Below are positions 24,501 to 36,500 of a stretch of DNA of 64,000 nucleotides, piece after piece; position 1 is the stretch's first letter, and each line of letters starts with the position of its first letter. The notes under the pieces were generated by a model. It was not told the origin of the DNA and did no database searches. It worked only from the letters and a program-made list of their open reading frames with translations. The stretch is from Halicephalobus mephisto (lineage: Eukaryota; Nematoda; Chromadorea; Rhabditida; Panagrolaimidae), in NCBI GenBank assembly GCA_009193035.1, contig SWDT01000070.1, positions 434,001-498,000 of the forward strand, in the 5' to 3' direction. Both the position numbers and the translations under genes were made by a program.

Positions 24501-27500
24501 TTTTAGTTTTCGATTTTATTTTTAAAAATATTTAAATTTTATTTTTTTTATTATTTTAATTTTCAATTTTATTTTTAAAAATATTTAAATTTAAAATTTT
24601 ATTTTTTCTATTAATTTAATTTTCGATTTTATTTTTAAAAATATTTTAATTTTTTATTTTATTCTAAAAAACATTTTTATTATTTTAATTTTCTATTTTA
24701 TTTAAGGAAAATTCTTTCAAGTATTTTTCCGATTACAGTATTTGCAAGGGATTATTGAGCGTAGGAAGATCTAGAAGATTTCGTAATCTGCTGGATCATT
24801 TCGAAATTTCCTAGATGCACAAAAGAAATTTCGTAATTCTCAATCTCGATTGGAAAATTTTAAGATTTTTATTCAAAGAATTTTTTCTAAATAATTTTTA
24901 TTTTTACGATAATAATGATTTTGGAACTTTGTAGAAATATACAAATACAAAATTTCACTTTTTTGGTCTCAACTGGAAAATTTCAAAAATTTTTTCAAGA
25001 CCGTTTTTTTTATTTTTAAAGAAAAACTTTATTTTTTACAATAATAATGATTTTGAAACTTTGTAGAAATATATAAATACGAAATTTCACTTTTTTGGTC
25101 TCAACTGGAAAATTTCAAAAATTCGTGTCAAGACCTTTTTTTTGAATTTTTCGAAATAATTTTTATTTTTATAATAATAGTTATTTTAGAACTTTATAGA
25201 AATATATAAATACGAAATTTCACTTTTTTGGTTTCAACTGGAAAGTTTTAAAAATTTTTTCAAGACTGTTTTTTTGAATTTTTAAAAATTTTGCTTTCTA
25301 TGATGTTATGACTTATTATTGTCCGATTTTTATTTCGCATTGTTGTTGACTTTTGGTCACGGATTTTTCGTTTTTAAAATGCATGTTTTTCAGAAAGTTT
25401 TTCATCGATTTTTGCACGTTTTAGAAAATGTAAAAAATTATTTTTCATGTTAGGACCATAAAAATTGACTTTTTTAAAAATCCACTCAGGACCAAAAAAA
25501 ATATTTTATTTCGTAATTGACTAAAATGATCAAAATAAAAATAAAAATAAAATAAATTTTTTTATACAGTAATTTCACAGTTTGATTTGGTCAATTTTTG
25601 CGGACAAACTGCAAATTTTATTTCGATTTTAGAATTTTCATAAATATAAATATAAAAATATTAATTAATCCAGCCAAATAAAAAAGTTGTAAATTTATAT
25701 TTTTATTTTATTTAGAATTTTTATTTAAAATTTTATTTTTATTTTTTTTTAAAATTTTTTATTTAAAATTTTATTTTTTTTATTTAAATTTTTATTTTTT
25801 CCATGGATTTTATCACTTTTTTTTACATTTGGCCATAGATTAAAATTTTTATTGATTTTTTATTGATTTTATCAGCGATTATTTTTGACCATTTTATTCG
25901 CACTTTTTATTTTTGATAAGTACTTTATCAAAGGCGTACTTACTCCTGGAAGTTTTTCCATAAAATTTAAAAAAGTCTAAAATTTGCAGAATTACTTTTT
26001 TAATGAATTTTTTCACTAATTTGATAAATTTCAAAAATGTATAAAATTCTGAAATTTTTTAAATTTTAAAAATAATTTTTAAATTTTTTACAACTTAAAT
26101 ATTAAATTTGTGATTTTTCGGTCCTGATTGGAAAATTCAAAAATTTATTTAAAACTACTTTTTTGAAAATTTTTACAGTAATGTAATTTTGGAATTTTCT
26201 AGAATTATAAAAATATTAATTTTTAGACTTTTTGGTCTTGATTGGAAAATTCGAAAAATTCGAAAAATTCTTTTTGAGACAATTTTCTCAGAATTTCGTA
26301 GCACGCATATTTACTTTCACTATAAGATGACTTAAAGTCTACCAGAGGCTTTTGGGCGCTTTCAGAACTACGTAAATATAAAATTTTATAGTTTTTGGTC
26401 TCGACCGGAAAATTCTAAAATATCTTTTTGGAACAATTTTTCGCAATTTTTTAAATGAAAATTATTGTTTTTCAATAATATTATTATTATAAAATATTTT
26501 GAATTATATAAATACAAAATTTTATAGTTTTTGGTCCTGACTGGAAAATTCTGGAATTTCGTTTCGGGACAATTTTTTGAGTTTTTTAAGTAAAAATTAT
26601 TGTTTTTCAATAATATTATTATTATAAAATATTTTGAATTATATAAATACAAAATTTTATAGTTTTTGGTCTCGACTGGAAAATTCTGGAATTTCGCTTC
26701 GGGACGATTTTTCGCAATTTCACAGCAAACATTTATATTTTTCGAGACTGATTTCTCGTGGAATTTTTTGGATCGGTATTAGTACTTAAGCCAGCCTTGC
26801 CCGACTGAAAATTCGATCACCGAACAAGTGGATAACTCGACTTGCGCTCCTATACTTCTTTGTTTTATATTAGTTTTTGAGCAAATAAAATCAGAAATAT
26901 TTTTTCCGTGTTAATCCGTTTTTTGACTTGAATAAAATCGATATTTTTTGACATAAAAATCAAAGTTATTTCTTAAGAATTGTTTTTAAGAAAAAATTGA
27001 TTTCATTTTTCAAGGTTCTAAAGGATTTTTTCTTTTTAGGACCATTTTTGAAGATATTTTAAAATAAATTTTTTCTGTTTGAGACCATTTTTGAAGACAT
27101 TTTAAAATAAATTTTTTCTGTTTGAGACCATTTTTGAAGATATTTTAAAATCAATTTTTTCTTTTTAGGACCATTTTTGAAGATATTTTAAAATCAATTT
27201 TTTCCGTTCGAGACCATTTTTGAAGATTCTAAAATATTAATTTTATTTTTTCCAAGACTATTTAAAAAAAGTTTTAACAAAAATCAATTTTTTTGTAAGA
27301 GATTGTTTTTGAAATTTTCTTAAATATTTTTTATTTAAAGAAAGATCAATTTTTTTCCGTTCGAGATCGTTTTTGAAAAATTTTTTTTTCGGGACCACTT
27401 ATTGAAATGTTTTTCTAGAATATTCTGATTCTTCCATTGGAGATCAGTTTCTGGGCGATGATCGAAGACCTGCCTGAGGCGTTGACATTTCTTCATTAGC

Positions 27501-30500
27501 TAGAAAAATTGCTCACGGCATTTTGGTGGTTTCGGTTGATTCAACTTTTTTATCTTAATTTCATTTATCGATTTTGTTTGATTTATTGATTCCATGTCGG
27601 ATCGAGAACCCGATGATAACCAAGTAAGTCAAAAATCTGGCTCAAGGTCATTGAAATTTAATTTTAAAAAAAATAATTTAAAAATTTAAAAAAAAAAATT
27701 CTAAAATTTAAAAAAAAATAATTTTAAAAATTAAAAAAAAATTTTAAAAATTAAAAAAAAAATAACTTAAAAAAAAGAATAGTTTTAAACTTTTTAAAAA
27801 AAAAATTTTAAATTTAAAAAAATTTTAAATTTTCAAAAAAATAAAAATCTTTAAAAAAATTAATTTTTCAAAAAAAATTATTTTGAAATTGTTCTTTAAA
27901 TAAAAAAAAAATTATTTTAATATTTTTCTTTAAATAAAACAAAATTATTTTAATATTTTTCTTTAAAAAAAATTATTTTAATATTTTTCTTTTAAAAAAA
28001 TTATTTTAATATTTTTAGGATGATCTCATAACTTCGGCGATTCTTGTGGCTTGTGAAGAGGGCAATTTAGCGGCTTTGGAACAGTTATCCAACGTCCACA
28101 GACTGTCCCTTTTGGTGTCCAATGAACACGGAGAAACCCCCCTCCATGTGGCCTCAGGCAACGGTTTCGAGCAAGTTGTGGCTTTTTTGGAGGCCAAAGG
28201 GGGATTTCTCGACGCTCCGGACAGAAGAGGAGATACACCGTTATTTTGGGCCGCCAGAAACGGTCATTCGAACATCATCCACCAAATCGGAGACAAAGTT
28301 GGAATCGATGCGAAAAATAAAAATTCCGAAACCGCTTTGCATGTGGCGACGAGGTACGCTCAAGTCACCTCGGCCTTGAGTCTTCTGGAAAAAGGGGCTT
28401 CCATCGACGTCGTTGATGAACACGGAGAAACCCCGCTTCACATCGCCTCCTGGCACGGGTACACTTTGCTCCTCAGTATCCTCTGCAGATTCGGACCTAC
28501 ATTGGACTTGAAAAACGGGGTTAGTTTATTTTTATTTTTCATACAAAAGTAACTTAATTTTTTATATAAAGATAAATTAATTTTTCATACAAAAATAACT
28601 TAATTTTTTATATAAAAATAAATAAATTTTTTATACAAAAATTACTTAATTTTTTATACAAAAGTAACTTAATTTTTTCATATAAAAATAAATAGATTTT
28701 TTTCATATAAAAATTACTTAATTTTTTATACAAAAGTAACTTAATTTTTTTATACAAAAATAAATAAATTTTTCACACAAAAGTAACTTGATTTTTTTAT
28801 ACAAAAATCATTAAATTATTAAAATTTTTTATAAAAAACATTAGTTTTTTAACTTTTTTTATAAAAATCATTAAATTTTTCAATTTTTTAAATATAAATT
28901 ATTGAATTATTATTTTTATATAAAAATAATTGTTTTTGAATTAAAAGGTGCACATTTGTCCATCAACCTCTTTCGAAAAATACCAAAAATTATAAATATG
29001 CCTCAGGGGAATTTTCTTTCTTCACTTCCTGAAGACACTCATTCAACCGAAAACTGTCCTGAAAAAAAATTTTTCTTTTTTTTTGGTCGAGTTTCTTCAT
29101 CGATCTATTTATCGTAATTTCGTAAAATACACATTATTTGTTCATCTGTGTCAAAATCGTTTTTATTTTTCAAACATGTTTTATTTTTTCTCGAAAGGAA
29201 ATTTTTCTGAATTATCGAGGATTCAGAAGGTCCTACTGAATTCCAAAATTTTCTAGGAACTTCCAGAGACTCCAGAATCACTGGATTCTAAACATTTTTA
29301 AGAATTTAAAAAATTTTTAAAAGAATTTAAAAATTCTTAAATTTAAAAATATATTATTTAAAAAAATTTTAAATTTAAAAATATATTATTTTAAAAAATC
29401 TTAAATTTAAAAATATATTATTTTAAAAAATTTTAAATTTAAAAATATATTATTTTAGAAAATTTTAAATTTAAAAATATTATTTACTCATGAACATTAA
29501 CCTGGTCCTCGGTTTTTTCGAATTTTTTCTGTCATCAAAATTGAACAAGGCCGAATTTTATTGACACAAGTGCCAGTCCCAATTTTGTATTGAAAATTTC
29601 GAAAAATAAAATTCATAAATTTTTAAAATTCTTTGTTTTTCATTTTTTGAAAGAAATTTTTTTCGAAATAATTTTCGGATTTGAAAAAATTTGGATAAAT
29701 CTAAAATTTTCAATTCTATTCAAAAATGAGGTTTTTCTTTTTTTTGTAAAATCGATTTTTTCAATTTTGGATTCATTTTTCGGATTTTTGCGATTTCGAA
29801 TTTAAAAATTTTTAAAATAAAATTTTTTAAATTTATTAAATATTTTTGAAATTGCAAAAATTTTAATTTTTTAATTTTTGTCTCGAGTGGAAAATTTGGA
29901 AATTCGCGATGAGACCGATTTTCGAATTTCATAAATATTTGTTTTTTATAATAATGCAATTCAAAATTTATTAAATATTTCTGAAATCTCCAAAAATCGC
30001 AAAAATTTTAATTTTTGTCTCGAGTGGAAAATTTGGAAATTCGTAATGGGACCATTTTTGAAGAATTTCATAATATATTTTTGTTCTCTATAAAAACATA
30101 ATTTTGTAATTATTTATAAATCCATAGTTATAAAATTATATATTTTCGGTCCCGAGTGGAAAATTTCAAGGATTATTTTTGAGGAATTTCGTAATAAATT
30201 TTTCCTTTTTTTTATACAGTAAGATTTAAGAAATGATGAAATAATTTTGTAATTATTTATAAATCCATAGTTATAAAATTATATATTTTCGGTCCCGAGT
30301 GGAAATTTTTAAGGATTATTTTTGAAGAATTTCGTAATAAATTTTTCCTTTTTTTATACAGTAAGATTTAAGAAATGACGAAATAATTTTTTATTTATTT
30401 ATAAATACATATGAAATTATATATTTTTGGTCCCGAGTGGAAACTTTCAAGGATTATTTTCGAGGAATTTCGTAATAAATTCTTCCTGTTTTTTAATAGT

Positions 30501-33500
30501 AGGATGTTTTTCTCAATTTTCACCATTTTAAATCCTTTTTGGATTTCTGTCTTAGCTTCAACTAACTACACGCAAGGTTTTCGAAAGGTCAACAGATGCA
30601 ATTAAATATTTTTGGATTAATTTTATTTTTCAAACGTCATAAATAATTTTTTTTAAAAAATCACATTTCACAAAAAAAATTATTTTCAAATTAAATTTTT
30701 TTAAATTTTAAATTCTATAAAATTTAGGTTTTTTTTAATTTAAAAATTTTATTTAAATTTTTTTAAAATTTTTTATAGAATTTTATTTTTTTTTAAATTT
30801 TTTAAAGAATTTTGTTTTTTAAATTTTAAATTTTAAATTTTTTATAAAATTTTATTTTTTTTTAAATTTTTTATAAAATTTTGTTTTTTTTTAAATTTTT
30901 TATTTTATTTTCTGAGAAAATGAACATTGAAAAGTTATTGGTAGGTTCAAGAGTGTAATTACTTGTTTGAAAAAATTAAAAAAAGAATAATTTCGTATTT
31001 AAAATTTTTTCGGTTGCCCTTGACGACTCTAGGTTCGAACGAAAAAGCAAGTATAGCCGAACAATGTTCTCATGCATAAATTTTGCTTTTACTTGGACAT
31101 TTGTCGAGTCCCAGAAGGTGCCGAAACTACTTTCTTCGATTTTTGGCTTACTGTAGTCAAAATTTAAGTCGTTCATTCGTCCAAAATTAATCGAAGCTTA
31201 TTCCTGCATATTTGACGTCACAGTAAAAATTCCGAAAATTTCATTTTATTTCGGATTTGTATTCAAATATTGAGTGACAATTATTTCGCTTCAGAATCTC
31301 GGTTGTAAGTATTCCATTCAGGACCATAGATCTGGAATTATTCCATTCGAAACTGTAATTTTCTACTTTCCACTTGGGACCATAGATCCGAAATTATTCT
31401 ACTCGGGACCATAGTTTTGAAATTATTTCATTCAAGACTGATTTTCTACTTTCCACTCGAGACCATAGATCTGAAATTATTCCACTCGGGACCATAGATC
31501 TCGAATTATTGCACTTAAAACTGCAATTTTCCACCCAGGACCATAATTCTCGAATTATTCCACTCAAGAGTGTAATTTTCTACTTTCCATTCAGGACCAT
31601 AGATCTGGAATTATTCCACTCAGGACCATAATTCTCAAATTACTCCACTCAAGACTGTAATTTTCTACTTTCCACTTGAGACCATAGATCTGAAATTATT
31701 CCACTCAGGACCATAATTCTGAAATTACTCCACTCAAGACTATTATTTCCTAATTTCCACTCGGGACCACAATTCTTTCTTTATTTTCTTCGAGACTTTC
31801 GTCATCTCTACTTTCCTTTTGAGACAATTTTACATTTACTAAATGACAGAATTCGTGACGAATCTGTCTTCCCCTCGAGAAGAGAAGCTCTGTTCCTTGA
31901 CGGACGAAGGATCCGTCATTTCTCTTTCATCTGATTTTCCGAATTCGTTTTTGGAAACTTCTACGCGAAATAAAAGGAAAATTTTCAAAGAAAATAAGAA
32001 TTTTTCAATTTCTGAAGATTCAGAATCTTCATCAGAAGAGATGGAATCAGAAGAGATAAAACTAGATTTGTCACCAATCCGACTGAAAAACAGCGAAAGC
32101 GAGGACGAAGAAGAAACAGGGTCAGTTTCCAAGGCGACGAAATCGATTTTTTTTGTTTCCAGTGCCAGGTCCGCCGTTTCTGCAAAGTTATTTTCTGGAC
32201 GTGATTCTAGTTCTTCTCGAGCTTCTACAGTATCTGAATCTGAAGAATTGAAACTAGAAGAAGCGGTTCAAAGACTAGAACACGCTGCTGAATCTGTCTC
32301 CGAAATCCAGAAAACTTCTGAAACGAGTGTTTTCGACCAGGCTTTGTCCGATGTCGAAGTCTGCTCCGAGGCCGAGGATACAGAAGTCGATTCATTTCCG
32401 GACGTTATTTTTCAACCTTCATCTGAACACTCAGATTCGTCTACAGTAAGAATCTCAGACCGATCGAACACGTCTACAGTATCCAGTGGAGTCGTCCTGA
32501 TGGCTTCTGAAAACGAAGACAGCGATTACGATCAAACTAAAAATCCGTTTTCGCCTTACTTTAAATTTTCGAAGAAAAATCACTTGATAAATCCGTTCGA
32601 AAACAGTAATCTGATAACGGATGCCTTTCCGAACATCCCCAAACTCGAGCTCCACGACCACTACTCCATCCCCTCCAGGCCTTCCGAAGTTTTGACTTTC
32701 TCCAAAAATCCAAATCCCTTCAGACTGGAAGCCTGGACAGATCCGCGAGAATCCCAAACGGCCAGAATCGAAAAAGATTCGGATTTTTCAAACACGAACG
32801 AAATCGAAAATAACGATTTTGGTCCTGATCGGAATTTCTGGAAACCGAAAGAAGGATCCCATTCCGCCCCTTCCACTCAGAGAAAACTGGCTCCGTGTGC
32901 GGTCAATTATCCTCAGACCGATGCCTTCATAAATTTGGTCATGGGGGATATTGCTGGATTTATGGATCTCGATGGTCACAAAGCCCAATATTATCCCGAC
33001 GGTTGTTTCACGGTAAGACTACTGTCTTTCAAGTCTTTCCTCATCGTCAGTCACTATCCAATTTCAAAAAAAATAAAATTTCCCAAAAAAAACTTCTAAT
33101 TTAACTTTTTTAAAATTTTATGATTTAACTTTTTTTTTAAATTTTATAATTTAACTTTTTTTTTAAATTTTATAATTTTTTAAAAATTTTATGATTTATT
33201 TTTTTAAAATTTTATAATTTTTTTAAAATTTTATGATTTATTTTTTTTTAAATTTTATAATTTATTTTTTTTTTAAATTTCATGATTTAAGAAAAATAAT
33301 AAAAATAATTTTCCGAAAATAATTGTTTAAAATTTTCGATTTAAAAAAAAATAGTTTTGAGTGAGTCACAAAAAATTGAGGAACAACGCTGTGTAAATAC
33401 AACGATTCTCAGTCTGTGTGAATCAAATCCAACCAGAAATCCTGTTTAAAAAACTTATTTTATTGATTGAGGTTGATGGACGATAACGAAGATATTGTAA

Positions 33501-36500
33501 GAAAAAACTTATTTATTACTTTTTAAGATTATTATTTTAAAAATCATCCATTTTTAAAATTATTAATTATTTTTTTTATGTTATTTAAAATTTTCAAATA
33601 TTATTATTTTTTATTTTTTTAAAAATCATCCGTTTTTAAAATTATTAATTATTTTTTTTATGTTATTTAAAATTTTCAAATATTATTTATTTTTAAAATT
33701 ATTCATTTTTAAAATTATTAATTATTTTTTTAAAAATTATTTAAAATTTTGAAAAATTATTTATTTTTAAAATCATTCATTTTTAAAATTATTTTTTTTA
33801 TATTATTTAAAATTTTGAAAAATTATTTATTTTTAAAATTATTTATTTTTATTATTTAAAATTTTGAAAAATTATTATATTTTTAAAATTATTTTTTTTA
33901 TTATTTAAAATTTTTTAATTATTTATTAAATTTTGCAACATTCGTTTTAGGACGATGAAACGGCCTTGCATTGTGCCGCCGCCAGAGGGCATATTGAATG
34001 TGTCCAATGTTTGGTGGAATCAGGAGCGAATGTGGATTCCCAGGACCAGAACGGGCAGACGGCTCTTCATCTGGCCCTGAGGCGGTCCCATATAGATATA
34101 GCTTTGTATCTGATTTCGAAAGAATGCGACATGAATCTCAAAGACGTCAATCAAGAAACCCCTCTGCACGTTGCTTGCAGATTAGGTTTGAATTCCGTAG
34201 TTCAGATGCTTTGTCATCTGGGAGCCGAAGTGGATACTGTAAACGCCCAAGGGGAGACGCCGTTGCACATCGCGGCCAAGGAGGGCCAGACCGAGATCGT
34301 CAGATGCCTCTGTTTCGTCGGATCAAACGTGAATGCGAAAAATAAAGAAGGATTTACGGCCGAAATTTTGTCTATTTCGAAAGAAAATCAACAAATTTCG
34401 CAACTTTTGAACAAAGTCAAGAATGAATCCCAAAGACTGGCTTTTGTGGACCAGTTATGTCCTTCTGAATCAGCTTTAAGAAGAATAAAATTGAAAATTT
34501 TTGGAAATAGTCAAAGCGGAAAGTCGAAACTCGTCCAGGGACTCCAGGGCCACGGCGTCCTCGGAAACATCATAAATGCGGTCTCGAGACGATTTTCGGA
34601 CAACTCCACAACCCCCTCGAAAGTCAACTCAGATGAAGGAATCCACTCTTGTGCTAGTTCTTCCGCTTCGACGGACTCGGATCGGAATTGTTCGTCGAAT
34701 TTTCAGAAGCCCGTTCATCAGAACTACACCAGAGGCATAGATGTCCAAACTATTGCTATCGGCAATGGAGATGAATTTAGTGTCTGGGAATTCGGCGGAT
34801 ACGAACCCTACCATATCGCCTACGACCACTTCGTGGGGAACACCGACTGCATCCACATAATCGCCATCAGAGCGGACGAACCGACGGAAATACAGTATAG
34901 ACAAGCGTTGTATTGGATGAACTTCCTCAAAGGCAGAGTCACTCCTTCTGAACCCATCGCCCATAGAGGAATCGTCTCCAGAAGGTCGAAGGTCGTCGTC
35001 GTAGCCACCAACGCCTCCGTCGCTCTTCTGACGCCCAACAACGGATTCGAAAAACAAAGTGACGGAAATTACTCCAATTCTGACGCTGAAGCCATGATGA
35101 AAACCATCCGACTTCGGTTCGAATCTCATTTCGACGTTCATGAAAAATTGATTTTTGTGGATTCAAACAACACCGGCTGTCAAGGAATGAAGATATTTAA
35201 AAATTACCTCCAAGAAACAAGAGAAGAACTACTGACGGTTAGTTTATTTTTATTTTTTGTAATAATCAAAATTTTATAACTTCCCAGAATCCAGTAAAAC
35301 ATTCTGCAAATTTAAAAATTTTTGGAATTCTTTAAAATTTAAAACTGTTCTTAATTAAGAATTTTAAAGTTTCTAAAGTTTTTGAATTTCGTGTCAGGAC
35401 CGTTTCTCACGAATTTCGATTTTTAGTTTTATAATAATGATCCTAAAAATTTTAAAAATAATTAAAATTGCTTAGAATTTCACAATATTTAGAATTGATA
35501 TATAAAACTGAAAATTTTAGTTTCTAGAAAGTTTTTGAATTTCGTGTCAGGACCGTTTCTCACGAATTATGATTTTTAGTTTTATAATAATGATTCTAAA
35601 AATTTTTAAAAATAATTAAAATTACTTAGAATTTCACAAAATTTAGAATTGATATATAAAACTGGAAATTTTTGAATTTCGTGTCGAGACCGTTTCAAAA
35701 TTACTTTTTGTTTTTTCAGAGACTGCAGCGTCCGCTTGTCCTTCTGGACGCTTGTGTGACTTACCTTTCTTCCTTGAGAAAACGATATCACAATTTCCCC
35801 GTCATCACTTGGCTTCATTTCACGAATCTCATCAGAGACGAAGTAAATCCACTAGCTTCGGATTCCCACTGTCAACAACTCATCCATCAACTGCAATTGA
35901 TCGGAGAAGTCGTTTATTTGAGAGACGAAACCGCGGAGATCGATTACGTTGTGATAACTCCGGAATGGCTCGGAACGCATATTTTAGGGACGATTTTGTC
36001 CGCGGATTTCCTGGGGCAATGCAGGGAATCCGGATGCTACAGCGCGGATGACTTCACGTCGACGTTCCCCGAGATCGCCGAGCCTAGCGACTTGATTAAC
36101 ATCCTAGATACTCTTCACGTAAGTTTTTCCAAATTTTTACATGTAAAAATAAATTTTTTTTCAGCTTTGTTCTCCTTTGGATCCTCAGGATTCCGATCCT
36201 TCTGCGATTTACGAATTCCCGGCCTTCTTGCTTTCCGAACCTCCGAGAGACGTTTGGGCCAAAGACAAGCCCAACTACGTCTACGGAGGGATGCGGATAT
36301 TGCCGATGAGAGGAATGGAGTCGACCCTCCAAAGCACCTTCCCTCGACTCCAAGTCGCAATGAGAAACCAGCTTCACGATTACAGAGTGAGTATTTTTGT
36401 AAAATTCCTCGGTTTTCACTTTATTAAAATTAAATTTCATATAAAATTTCCCAATTTCCATTCATTAAATTTATATAAAATTAACAATTTTTAATTTTTT

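Noticed and set aside
31025..31045. tRNA B-box (GGTTCGAAC)
   Set aside because: No matching acceptor stem, A-box or anticodon arm could be built around it. No other tRNA-like cloverleaf was seen in the window.
31839..32132. 97-codon minus-strand Ser-rich frame
   Set aside because: Antisense of the Glu/Ser-rich nested exon; GAA/TCA codons mirror each other.
34629..35141. 170-codon minus-strand frame
   Set aside because: Antisense shadow of the ROC-like exon of dapk-1, which has clear domain evidence on the plus strand.
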